This document shows positions 9,095 through 18,322 of a DNA stretch of 64,000 nucleotides, piece by piece. Source of the DNA: Clostridium sp. CAG:571 (GTDB taxonomy: Bacteria; Bacillota; Clostridia; TANB77; CAG-508); assembly GCA_000434015.1 (NCBI GenBank), contig HF999523.1:391789-455788 (forward strand), given 5' to 3'. The notes beneath the pieces were generated by a model, which was not told the DNA's origin, did no database searches, and was given only the letters and a program-made list of their open reading frames with translations. A program made the translations under genes and the position numbers. Positions within the stretch are counted from its first letter, which is position 1, and the number at the start of each line of letters is the position of its first letter.

Positions 9095-9943
9095 ATGATT
9101 AAATTTACAAAAATGCATGGGCTAGGGAACGATTATGTTTATATTGATTGCACTGAGGAGCAAAAAATAAAAAATATATCATCCTTAGCTCAATTTATTA
9201 GTAACAGACATTTTGGAGTTGGATCAGATGGATTAATATTAATTTGTAAAAGTGATATTGCAGATTTCAAAATGCGTATGTTTAACTATGATGGAACAGA
9301 AGCCGAGATGTGCGGAAATGGAATTAGATGTGTAGGAAAGTTTGTATATGATAAAGGCTTAACTAAAAAAGATAACATTACTGTAGAAACTTTGGCTGGA
9401 ATTAAAAAACTAAAATTTAATATTAAAGAAGGAAATGTGGAAACTGTTGAAGTGGATATGGGAGAACCTATACTAGAACCATATAAAGTTCCTGTTATAT
9501 CAGAAGAAGCAATAGTTAAAAATTTAAAAATAAAAGCACGTGAAAATGAATTTAAGTTTACATGTGTATCTATGGGAAATCCACATGCAATAACAATAGT
9601 AGATAATACGAAAGACTTCAACATAGAAAAATATGGTCCGGTGTTAGAAAAAGATGAACACTTTCCAAGAAGAGCAAATATTGAGTTTATAGAATTAGTA
9701 GATAAAAATAATATAAAAATGAGAGTATGGGAAAGAGGAGCAGGAGAAACTCTAGCTTGTGGAACAGGAGCTTGTGCGTCTGTTGTTGCTTGTGCTTTAA
9801 ATGGATATATAGAAAATGAAGCAAACGTAGAATTACTAGGTGGAACTTTAAAAATAAGATGGGACAAAGAAAACAACCATATATATATGACAGGTCCAGC
9901 AACTACAGTATTCGAAGGTGAAATAGACTATAAAGAAGATTAA
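9095..9943 (+). CDS. dapF: Diaminopimelate epimerase
   Basis: This 282-residue enzyme converts LL-diaminopimelate to the meso form for lysine and peptidoglycan synthesis. The family marks are clear: MHGLGNDYVYID at the N-terminus, the first catalytic cysteine in CGNGIRC (about residue 72) and the second in ACGTGAC (about 220). The start is ATG 9095 behind AAGAGGTG; the in-frame GTG at 9086 overlaps that ribosome binding site. It is followed 78 bases later by dapL, the enzyme that makes its substrate, so the two genes supply the aminotransferase variant of the diaminopimelate pathway. Length and motifs are ordinary. Confidence 0.96.
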   Translation: MIKFTKMHGLGNDYVYIDCTEEQKIKNISSLAQFISNRHFGVGSDGLILICKSDIADFKMRMFNYDGTEAEMCGNGIRCVGKFVYDKGLTKKDNITVETLAGIKKLKFNIKEGNVETVEVDMGEPILEPYKVPVISEEAIVKNLKIKARENEFKFTCVSMGNPHAITIVDNTKDFNIEKYGPVLEKDEHFPRRANIEFIELVDKNNIKMRVWERGAGETLACGTGACASVVACALNGYIENEANVELLGGTLKIRWDKENNHIYMTGPATTVFEGEIDYKED

Positions 9944-10021
9944 TATATAGCAAAAAATCATGTAATATAATTAAGAATGACTAAATTTGTTATATATGCT
10001 AAAAGAAAGGAAGTAAAAATT

Positions 10022-11260
10022 ATGATAAATATAAATGAAAACTTTTTGAAATTGCAAGATAGCTATCTTTTTTCTACAATTGCAAAAAAAGTAGCAGAGT
10101 TTCAAAAAAATAACCCAGATAAAAAAATAATAAAGTTAGGTATTGGAGATGTGACTTTACCACTAGCAAAAAAAGTAGTAGATGCAATGAAAAAAGCATC
10201 AGACGATTTGGCTAAAAAAGAAACTTTTATGGGATATGGACCAGAACAAGGATATGATTTTTTAATAGAAAAAATAGTAAAAGAAGATTATGAAAAAAGA
10301 GGAATAAAAATAGAAAAAGATGAGATTTTTGTATCAGATGGAGCAAAATGTGATACTGGAAATATTGTAGACTTGTTTGATGCGGATAATAAAGTAGCAA
10401 TAACAGATCCTGTGTATCCTGTTTATTTAGATACTAATATTATGTCTGGAAGAGCTGGCAAATACGATGAAAAAACAGGAAAATATGAAAATATAATATA
10501 TATGCCATGTAATAAAGAAAATAATTTTGAACCAAGTTTTCCAGAAGAAGTACCAGATATGATTTATTTATGTTTTCCAAACAATCCAACAGGAACAGTT
10601 CTTACAAAAAATCAACTAGCAAAATGGGTAGAATATGCAAAGAAAAATAAATCAATAATCTTATTTGATGGGGCATATGAAGCTTTTATTACAGAGAAAA
10701 ATGTTCCACATAGTATTTACGAAATTGAAGGTGCAAAAGAAGTAGCAATAGAATTTAGAAGCTTTTCAAAAACAGCTGGATTTACAGGAGTTAGATGCGG
10801 TTATACAGTAATTCCAAAGGAAGTTAAAGGATATACAAAAGATGGTAAAGAAATAATGCTAAATAGATTATGGAACAGAAGACAATGCACAAAATTTAAT
10901 GGTGCATCTTATGTAACACAAAGAGGAGCAGAAGCAATTTATACAGAAGAAGGAAAAAAAGAAATAAGAGAAAATATTGAATATTATAGAGAAAATGCAA
11001 AAATTATTAGAGAAGGACTTACTGAAGCTGGTTTTACAGTATATGGTGGTGTAAATGCTCCATACATATGGTTAAAGTTACCAGATGAAATTAAATCTTG
11101 GGATTTCTTTGATAAATTACTAAATGAAGTGGCAGTAGTAGGAACACCTGGTGTTGGATTTGGACCAAGCGGTGAAGGGTACTTTAGATTAACAGCTTTT
11201 GGAAGTAGAGAAAATACTATAGAAGCAATAGAAAGAATAAAAAACAATTTTAAAATATAA
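10022..11260 (+). CDS. dapL: LL-diaminopimelate aminotransferase
   Basis: This 412-residue pyridoxal-phosphate enzyme makes LL-diaminopimelate from tetrahydrodipicolinate and glutamate in one step. It shows the class I/II aminotransferase layout: IKLGIGDVTLPL near the N-terminus, FPNNPTGT at about 190, FDGAYEAF, and the PLP lysine in SFSKTAGFTG. The last third contains GVNAPYIWLK and GFGPSGEGYFR. I chose ATG 10022 behind AAAGGAAG. An upstream in-frame ATG at 9977 would add 15 residues with no ribosome binding site. Pairing with dapF argues for the DapL route rather than the succinylase or acetylase routes. Confidence 0.95.
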   Translation: MININENFLKLQDSYLFSTIAKKVAEFQKNNPDKKIIKLGIGDVTLPLAKKVVDAMKKASDDLAKKETFMGYGPEQGYDFLIEKIVKEDYEKRGIKIEKDEIFVSDGAKCDTGNIVDLFDADNKVAITDPVYPVYLDTNIMSGRAGKYDEKTGKYENIIYMPCNKENNFEPSFPEEVPDMIYLCFPNNPTGTVLTKNQLAKWVEYAKKNKSIILFDGAYEAFITEKNVPHSIYEIEGAKEVAIEFRSFSKTAGFTGVRCGYTVIPKEVKGYTKDGKEIMLNRLWNRRQCTKFNGASYVTQRGAEAIYTEEGKKEIRENIEYYRENAKIIREGLTEAGFTVYGGVNAPYIWLKLPDEIKSWDFFDKLLNEVAVVGTPGVGFGPSGEGYFRLTAFGSRENTIEAIERIKNNFKI

Positions 11261-11427
11261 AAGTAGTGCAAAAATATAAAAAAGATTTGCTGATGGCAAT
11301 AGTATTATAAAAGCATAAATAAAAATATAAAAATTATCTAATTGTATAAATAAATATTAAAAAACGTTTGAATAAGAATAAAAAATAAAAAACAGTCACG
11401 TACAAATAAAGAATCTATTCAAAAAGC

Positions 11428-11456
11428 TTGCATTTACTAGAAAAATATGCTAAAAT
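11428..11456 (+). promoter_or_regulatory. Promoter and leader of rpsO
   Basis: TTGCAT, 17 bases, TAAAAT. The transcript would have about 100 bases of leader before rpsO, including a CCTTA...TAAGG inverted pair ending just before the ribosome binding site. S15 commonly represses its own translation through such a leader; the pairing here is only suggestive. The rest of 11261-11427 shows nothing recognisable. Confidence 0.55.
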
Positions 11457-11565
11457 AAGTATGTTGCAAAAAGCAAAAGTTTAAAAATGACCTTATACTT
11501 AGTTTTAGAAAAAATACACCACTATAACTCAGTTTAAGGCAAAAAAATATCAGGAGGTGCAAAAA

Positions 11566-11829
11566 ATGACAAAGGAAAGAAAACAAGAAATTATCAACAC
11601 TTATAAAAGAGATGAAAAAGATACTGGGTCTCCAGAAGTTCAAATCGCTCTTTTAACAGAAAGAATTAATGAATTAACAGAACATTTAAAAGTTCACAAA
11701 AAAGATAATCATTCTAGAAGAGGACTTTTAAAAATGGTTGGTTCAAGAAGAAATTTACTTAACTACTTAGGTAAAAAAGATGTTCAAAGATATAGAGACA
11801 TTGTTGAAAAATTAGGATTAAGAAAATAA
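11566..11829 (+). CDS. rpsO: 30S ribosomal protein S15
   Basis: This 87-residue protein binds 16S rRNA in the platform of the small subunit. TGSPEVQIALLTERI and HKKDNHSRRGLLKMVGSRRNLLNYL are family signatures. The start is ATG 11566 behind CAGGAGGTG; the GTG inside that ribosome binding site is in frame but is not the start. It stands upstream of pnp, as in most bacteria, though here a terminator separates them. Confidence 0.98.
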   Translation: MTKERKQEIINTYKRDEKDTGSPEVQIALLTERINELTEHLKVHKKDNHSRRGLLKMVGSRRNLLNYLGKKDVQRYRDIVEKLGLRK

Positions 11830-11839
11830 AAAAACAATA

Positions 11840-11876
11840 GGACGTTTTTGACTTTAAGCAAAAGCGTCCATTTTTT
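11840..11876 (+). terminator. rpsO terminator
   Basis: GGACGTTTTTG pairs with CAAAAGCGTCC, then TTTTTT. Read-through at this hairpin would supply pnp, as rpsO-pnp co-transcription is common. Confidence 0.8.
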
Positions 11877-12338
11877 CTAAGTCTTGTTAAAAAAATATTT
11901 ATATAATGTAGAAAAAAATAAAAAATACAAATATAAAATGTTAATATTTATAAACTAAGTATATTTACTATAAATTGAAAAGTATACTTTAAAGTATTTA
12001 AATATAAATAAAAAATTAGAATAAAAGGTAAATATTAAAATTCTTAAGAAAAAATTACTAAAAATAAATTACTAAAAATAGTAGAAAATATAAATAAGTA
12101 TCTAATACTAAAAATTAGTATGTAGCTTGGATGAAGTTTTTTAAAAATAAAAATAGTACAGAAAATAAAAATTAATAAAAACTTAAGTAAAAATATAAAA
12201 TCAAAAATGAAAAAAGCTTAAGTTTAGCAAAAATAAACAAAAACTAAATAAAAGTAAAAAATGAAAAACAAAAAATTTCATCGAGGTTACCGCTAATTTC
12301 TAGTATAAAAATAAATATAATAAAAAAGGAGAGATTTT
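11877..12338. other. Non-coding AT-rich stretch before pnp
   Basis: About 460 bases of almost pure A/T with no open frame on either strand, no clear promoter and no recognisable RNA. The only G/C-richer spot is ATCGAGGTTACCGC near 12280. It probably forms part of the pnp leader. Confidence 0.5.
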
Positions 12339-14474
12339 ATGTTTAAAACTTATAGTACAAAATTAGCAGGAAGAGATTTAACTATTGAGTCTGGAAAAAT
12401 TGCAGGATTAGCAAACGGAAGTGTAGTAGTAAGATATGGAGATACTGTTGTTATGGTAAATGTAACAGCATCAAAAGAGCCAAGAGACGGAATTGATTTT
12501 TTCCCACTTTCAGTAGATTATGAAGAAAAGTTATATGCAGTTGGTAAAATACCAGGAAGTTTTCAAAAAAGAGAAGGAAAACCAGCAGATAAAGCAATTT
12601 TAACATCAAGAGCAATAGATAGACCACTAAGACCATTATTCCCAAAAGATTTTAGAAATGATGTATGTGTTGTTGCAACAGTTTTATCTGTAGAACAAGA
12701 CAACTCACCAGAAGTTTGTAGTATGATTGGTGCATCTTGTGCACTTTCAATTTCAGATATTCCATTTGGAGGACCAACAGCAGCTGTAAATGTAGGATAT
12801 GTAGATGGAGAAATTATAATAAATCCAACAGCAGAACAAAGAGAAAAAAGTAGATTAACATTGACTGTTGCAGCAACTAAAGAAAAAATAACAATGATAG
12901 AAGCAGGTGCTGATGAAATACCAAATGATATAATGTTAGAAGCAATAAAAAAGGCACATGAAGAAATAAAAAATATATGTGATTTTATCTCTAATATTAA
13001 AGCTGAAATTGGTAAACCAAAATTTGAATACAAATCTTTTGCAGTAGATAAAGAAGTATATGAAGAAATTGAAAAAAACTTCAAAGATAGAATGTATAAA
13101 GATGTACAAGCTATAGATAAAGAAGTAAGAGATGAAAATATAGCTAAAATTACAGAAGATATATTATCATATTTTGTAGAAAAATATGGAGAAGAAGAAA
13201 CAGAAAATAAAAAACAAGATATAGCAGATAGTATTCATGATTTAGAAAAAAAATGTGTAAGAGAAATGATATTAGAAGAACATAAAAGACCTGATGGTAG
13301 AGGACTTACAGATTTAAGACCACTTTCTTGTGAAGTTGGAGTATTGCCAAGAGTACATGGAAGTGCAATATTTACAAGAGGTCAAACACAAGTATTATCA
13401 GTTGCAACACTTGGAATGAAGAGTGAAGAACAAATGTTAGATGGTATTGATGAAGAAGAAAGCAAAAGATATATGCATCAATATAACTTCCCAGCATATA
13501 GTGTAGGAGAAGCAAGACCTTCAAGAGGACCAGGAAGAAGAGAAATAGGACATGGGGCATTAGCTGAAAAAGCACTAGTTCCAGTAATTCCTTCAGAAGA
13601 AGAGTTCCCATATGCAATAAGAGTAGTATCAGAAGTTTTATCATCAAATGGTTCAACATCACAAGCAAGTATATGTGGTAGTACACTTGCATTAATGGAT
13701 GCAGGTGTTCCAATAAAAAAACCAGTAGCAGGAATTTCAACAGGATTAGTAACAGATAAAGAAAATCCAGATAGATATGTAATGCTTACAGATATACAAG
13801 GTATTGAAGATTTCTTTGGAGATATGGACTTTAAAGTTGGTGGAACAAAAGATGGAATAACAGCAATACAAGTTGACATTAAAACAGATGGTTTAACATA
13901 TGATATAATAAAAGAAGCTTTTGAAAGAACAAAAATAGCAAGAGATTATATATTAGATGAAATTATGTTAAAACAAATTGACAAACCAAGAAAAGAAATA
14001 TCAAAATATGCACCAAGAATTTTAACTACAAAAATTAGTGTAGATAAAATAAGAGACGTAATAGGACCTGGTGGAAAAATGATAAACAAAATAATAGCAG
14101 AAACAGGTGTTAAAATAGATATAGAAGAAAATGGTGATGTTTGCATATATTCTGTAGATGGACAAAATGGAGAGAAAGCATTAAAAATGATTAAAGATAT
14201 AGCAAGAGAGATTGAAGTTGGTGGAATATATGATGGAAAAGTTACAAGAATAATGAATTTTGGAGCTTTTGTAGATTTAGGAACAGGAAAAGAAGGATTA
14301 CTTCATATTTCTAAAATATCTAGTAAGAGAGTGGAAAAAGTAGAAGATGTATTAGCTATAGGAGACGAAGTAACTGTAAAAGTTATAGAAATAGACAATC
14401 AAGGAAGAATAAATTTAAGCATGAAGGATTTAGAATCAAAACCAGAAGAAAAAGAAGAAAAAACAGAAAATTAG
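12339..14474 (+). CDS. pnp: Polyribonucleotide nucleotidyltransferase (PNPase)
   Basis: This 711-residue enzyme degrades RNA 3' to 5' using phosphate. The order is two RNase PH-like domains with a helical linker (about 1-545), a KH domain with the GPGGKMI loop (about 570-575), and an S1 domain (GGIYDGKVTRIMNFGAFVDLG region, about 630-700), ending in an acidic tail. Catalytic-region signatures such as FPLSVDYEEK and SSNGSTSQASICGSTLALMD are present. It starts at an ATG behind AAAGGAGAG. No in-frame CGG is present, in contrast to several other genes here. Confidence 0.98.
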   Translation: MFKTYSTKLAGRDLTIESGKIAGLANGSVVVRYGDTVVMVNVTASKEPRDGIDFFPLSVDYEEKLYAVGKIPGSFQKREGKPADKAILTSRAIDRPLRPLFPKDFRNDVCVVATVLSVEQDNSPEVCSMIGASCALSISDIPFGGPTAAVNVGYVDGEIIINPTAEQREKSRLTLTVAATKEKITMIEAGADEIPNDIMLEAIKKAHEEIKNICDFISNIKAEIGKPKFEYKSFAVDKEVYEEIEKNFKDRMYKDVQAIDKEVRDENIAKITEDILSYFVEKYGEEETENKKQDIADSIHDLEKKCVREMILEEHKRPDGRGLTDLRPLSCEVGVLPRVHGSAIFTRGQTQVLSVATLGMKSEEQMLDGIDEEESKRYMHQYNFPAYSVGEARPSRGPGRREIGHGALAEKALVPVIPSEEEFPYAIRVVSEVLSSNGSTSQASICGSTLALMDAGVPIKKPVAGISTGLVTDKENPDRYVMLTDIQGIEDFFGDMDFKVGGTKDGITAIQVDIKTDGLTYDIIKEAFERTKIARDYILDEIMLKQIDKPRKEISKYAPRILTTKISVDKIRDVIGPGGKMINKIIAETGVKIDIEENGDVCIYSVDGQNGEKALKMIKDIAREIEVGGIYDGKVTRIMNFGAFVDLGTGKEGLLHISKISSKRVEKVEDVLAIGDEVTVKVIEIDNQGRINLSMKDLESKPEEKEEKTEN

Positions 14475-14567
14475 TCGAAAAAAAGTTGCAAAATTAAAAT
14501 TAAATAGTATAATAATATATGAAATATATTTAATAATATAAAAATATTATTAAAGAGGAGAGAAAAA

Positions 14568-15800
14568 ATGGAATATTTATATATGTTACAACAAGCTTTA
14601 GTTTGGATAATTACTATTTATTGGCTATATCAATTAATGGTAAGTATATGTTCATTAGTAAAGCTAAAAGATAAACCTATTATAGAGGAAAAAAACAATA
14701 AGTTTATGGCTATTATACCAGCCCATAATGAAGAAATTGTTGTAGGAAACTTAATAGCAAGTTTACAAAAACAAAATTATCCTAAGGATTTGTATGATAT
14801 ATATGTTATTGCAGATAACTGTACAGATAATACAGCAGAAGTTGCAAGAAAAGCAGGAGCAATAGTCTATGAAAGATTTGATGAAGAACATAAAACAAAA
14901 GGATATGCACTAGATTGGTTTCTAAAACAAAAAATAGAAGAAAATGCACCATATGATGCTTTCTGTATATTTGATGCAGACAATATTGTTGATGTAGATT
15001 TTTTGAAAAATATGAATAAAAAATTATGCCAAGGTGAGGAAGTTGTTCAAGGCTACAGAGATATAAAGAATCCAACAGATAGTTGGGTATCAGCAGGTTA
15101 TGCAATATTTTATTGGACAATGAATAGATTTTATCACTTAGCAAGATATAATTTGGGATTATCACCATTAATTAATGGTACTGGTTTTATGGTAAAATTT
15201 GATTTAGTAAAACCTACAAATGGATTTGATACAGTAACATTAACAGAAGATATAGAGTTTTCTTTAAAAACAATAATTTCTGGTAAAAAATTAGGTTGGG
15301 CAACAGATGCAATAGTATATGATGAACAACCAGTAGGATTTAAACAAAGTTGGTCACAAAGATCTAGATGGACAGTTGGTCATATTCAATGCTTAAAAGA
15401 ATATACAAAACCACTTGCAGCAGCAGTAAAAGAACATAAAACATTAATGAACTTTGATGGGCTATTATATATGTTAGGTAGTATACCAATGTTTGTTTTA
15501 ACAATTGTATTATTATTACTAAATTTTGTTATGTATTTTGGAAACGGAATGACAACAACAGATTTAATAATTAACTGTTTAAGATATTTATTACCAACAT
15601 TCTTATTACCAATATTTACAGCGATTATCATTATGATATTAGATAAAAAACCAATAAAACCAATGCTTAAAGGTTTGGCATTATATCCATTATTCTTAGG
15701 ATCTTGGTTACTAATTAATTTTAAATGCTTGTTTAAAAGAGAAACTAAATGGGAAAAAATTAACCATGTTAGAGATATAAAAATAAATGAAGTTTCATAA
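14568..15800 (+). CDS. Membrane glycosyltransferase family 2
   Basis: This 410-residue protein has an N-terminal membrane segment, a GT-A catalytic domain (FMAIIPAHNEE at about 48, IADNCTDNT, DAD-type metal site in IFDADN, TEDIEF and QRSRW), and about three C-terminal membrane segments from 290 on. This is the layout of processive or lipid-linked polysaccharide synthases such as those that make N-acetylglucosamine or mannan polymers. Donor and acceptor cannot be told. It starts at an ATG behind GAGGAGAG and is closed by its own terminator. Confidence 0.88.
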   Translation: MEYLYMLQQALVWIITIYWLYQLMVSICSLVKLKDKPIIEEKNNKFMAIIPAHNEEIVVGNLIASLQKQNYPKDLYDIYVIADNCTDNTAEVARKAGAIVYERFDEEHKTKGYALDWFLKQKIEENAPYDAFCIFDADNIVDVDFLKNMNKKLCQGEEVVQGYRDIKNPTDSWVSAGYAIFYWTMNRFYHLARYNLGLSPLINGTGFMVKFDLVKPTNGFDTVTLTEDIEFSLKTIISGKKLGWATDAIVYDEQPVGFKQSWSQRSRWTVGHIQCLKEYTKPLAAAVKEHKTLMNFDGLLYMLGSIPMFVLTIVLLLLNFVMYFGNGMTTTDLIINCLRYLLPTFLLPIFTAIIIMILDKKPIKPMLKGLALYPLFLGSWLLINFKCLFKRETKWEKINHVRDIKINEVS

Positions 15801-15815
15801 AAACAAATAATATTA

Positions 15816-15855
15816 AAAATAGAATGTATTCTTATAAAAATACATTCTATTTTTG
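15816..15855 (+). terminator. Rho-independent terminator
   Basis: AATAGAATGTAT pairs with ATACATTCTATT, followed by TTTTT. Confidence 0.8.
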
Positions 15856-15950
15856 TATTACTATTTTTTATAAAGAAATATGGAAAAACTTTTTTTATAG
15901 TGTTATAATATTAAAAAATATGGCAAAATGTTGAAATAAGGAGAGAAAAA

Positions 15951-17442
15951 ATGCAAACAAATAACAATTTAATAGCAAAAAATAAGAAATTGAAAATTAT
16001 ACATATAATAATTTTAGTAATAGGAGCTATTTTTATGATAGGTTCAGGATTACATACAAATATATGGTTTGATGAAACATACACAGTGGGATTAGTAAAT
16101 CATAGTTTCGTAGATATAGCAAAGATTGGAGCAGCAGATGTACATCCACTTTTTTATTATATGTTTGCTAAATTTTTTACATTATTTACAGGAAATAGTA
16201 TAATTTCACTTAGAATGTTTTCGGTAATTGGAATGATTTGTTTAAGCCTTTTAGGGTATACACATATTAGAAAAGATTTTGGAGAAAAAACAGGAATAAT
16301 ATATTCTTTTTTAATAATGTTTCTACCAGTAACTTTATTATATAGTAGTGAAATTAGAATGTATTCGTGGGCAGCAGTACTTGTAACATTAACAGGAATA
16401 TATGCTTATAGAATAATAAGGAAAGAAAGTAATATAAAAAATTGGATATTATTTGGTTTATTTAGTTTACTTAGTGCATATACACATTATTTTGCAATGA
16501 TGGCAATAGGAATTATAAATATAATGTTATTTGCATATACAATAAAAAACAAGAAATATATTAAAGAATTTTTAATTACAGGAATAAGTCAAATAGTATT
16601 ATTCATTCCACGGATTGATAGTATTTTTAAAGCAAGCACTTAGAGTATCTGGTGGATTTTGGATAAAAGTAAAATATCCAGATGTAATATTTGATATATT
16701 AAGTTTTAATTTTACAGGAATGATAGAATCTAAAATAATAAAAGCAATTATATTTATAGTAGCAAGTTTACTTATTGTTTATATAGCAATAAATATAATT
16801 AAGAATAAAAAGAAAGATAAAAATATAAGTGTATGCATATGGGCAATAAGTATATACTTTGGTGTAATAATTTTATCATTATTATTGTCTTTTGTAACAG
16901 ATATATTTACAACAAGATATACACTTCCTATGATAGGGTTACTTGTTTTTGCGATAAGTTATGTATGTTCACTAGAAAATAAAAAATGGGTGTTAATTAG
17001 TTTTATGTCGATTATAGTCATTTTATTTGGCATAAGTACATATAATGTTTATTTAGAAAATTATGATAATAGTAATAAAAAATTAGAAGATGAAATTAAT
17101 AATGTAGTGCAAGAAGGAGACATATTTATATATAGAGAAATAGGAGCAGGTTCTGTTGTGGCAATAAAGTATCCAAATAATAAACAATATTATTATAATG
17201 CATATCATTGGACAGTAGAAGAAGCATATAAAGCATATGCACCACAAATGGAAACAGTAGAAGATTTGTCTGTTCTAGATAATATAAAAGGAAGAATTAT
17301 AGTAATAGATGATGGAAGTACAGCTCTTTATGATGAATTAAAAGAAAAAGAAAACATCGAAACAATAAAAAAACCAGAAAAAATAAACATGAAATATAAA
17401 AATCTTAACTATACTATTTCTATATTAAATAAAATTAATTAA
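15951..17442 (+). CDS. GT39/ArnT-like membrane glycosyltransferase, read through one CGG +1 site
   Basis: A polytopic membrane protein of about 496 residues once frames are joined at CGG 16611-16613. The N-terminal part carries the acidic motif WFDETYTVG (about 44-52) and ADVHPLFYY, typical of dolichyl-phosphate-mannose-type (GT39/ArnT) transferases, which move a sugar from a lipid carrier. The first frame runs into a stop at 16643; the +1 frame continues the same helix as FIP-G-LIVFLKQALRVSG and goes on to 17442 with more membrane segments and a soluble C-terminal domain. Both halves are of similar composition with no sign of decay. It sits just upstream of a P-loop protein and the cmk-plsC gene. 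The sugar donor is unknown. Confidence 0.8.
16611..16614 (+). other. CGG +1 recoding site 1 (CGGA, codon 221 of the GT39-like gene)
   Basis: In-frame CGG after CCA. Skipping the C gives GGA (Gly) and restores the frame used to 17442. Confidence 0.75.
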
Positions 17443-17453
17443 GGAGAAAAATA

Positions 17454-18308
17454 ATGATTTATAATATGAATAATATTAAAGTATATGCTTTTGTTGGACC
17501 ATCAGGAACAGGAAAGAGCTATAGAGCACAATTGGTTGCAAGTGAAAATGAAATAAATTATATTATAGATGATGGATTATTAATTAAAGATAATGCAGTG
17601 ATTGCTGGTAGTTCAGCAAAAAAAGCACCAACAAAAATAGAAACGGTAAAACATGCTTTATTTATAACAGAAAAAGAAAGAGATGAAATAAGAAAAGCAA
17701 TAAAAAAGTATAAGCCAGAAGGTATATTAATTTTAGGAACTTCAGATGGAATGGTTGATAAAATAGCTGAAAATTTAGGACTTCCTAAAATATCAAAAAC
17801 TATATACATAAAAGATGTTGCAACTGAAGAAGAAATAGAAAAAGCAAGAAGAATACGTGTAACAGAAGGAAAACATGTAATACCAGTTCCAACATTTGAA
17901 ATAAAAAAAGATTTTTCTGGATATATGTTAGATCCACTTCAAATATTTAAGTCAAAAGGAAAAGGTAATATGCCATATATTGCAGAAAAGTCTATAATAA
18001 GACCTACATTTAGTTATCTTGGAAATTTTACTATATCAGATAGTGTTTTTAGACAAATTATTGAATATATAGCAATAAAAAATAATGCTATTTTTAAAAT
18101 ATCAAAAATAAGAGTACAAAAATCTGAAGCAGGACCATACATCTATATGGAAGTAATATTAAATTATGGATTTAATGTAATAAAAGAAATAAGAGATTTT
18201 AAAATAAAATGTAAAAAAGAAATAGAAAGATTAACAACAATGAATGTACAAAGAATAGATGTTTTAGCAAAAGGAATTAATGTACAAAATGATATAAGAA
18301 ATAAATAA
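17454..18308 (+). CDS. P-loop protein with Asp23-like C-terminal domain
   Basis: This 284-residue product starts at an ATG behind AAGGAGAAAA. It opens with a P-loop, FVGPSGTGKSYRAQ (about 13-26), then a central ATPase-like core (GILILGTSDGMVDKIA) with no obvious Walker B acid. Residues about 185-284 (FTISDSVFRQIIEYIA...) resemble the Asp23/Gls24 alkaline-shock fold. It may be a nucleotide-dependent regulator or kinase-like protein; the biochemical role is unknown. It lies 15 bases ahead of the cmk-plsC fusion, so the two genes are probably co-transcribed. Confidence 0.7.
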   Translation: MIYNMNNIKVYAFVGPSGTGKSYRAQLVASENEINYIIDDGLLIKDNAVIAGSSAKKAPTKIETVKHALFITEKERDEIRKAIKKYKPEGILILGTSDGMVDKIAENLGLPKISKTIYIKDVATEEEIEKARRIRVTEGKHVIPVPTFEIKKDFSGYMLDPLQIFKSKGKGNMPYIAEKSIIRPTFSYLGNFTISDSVFRQIIEYIAIKNNAIFKISKIRVQKSEAGPYIYMEVILNYGFNVIKEIRDFKIKCKKEIERLTTMNVQRIDVLAKGINVQNDIRNK

Positions 18309-18322
18309 ATTAGGAGGAAATT

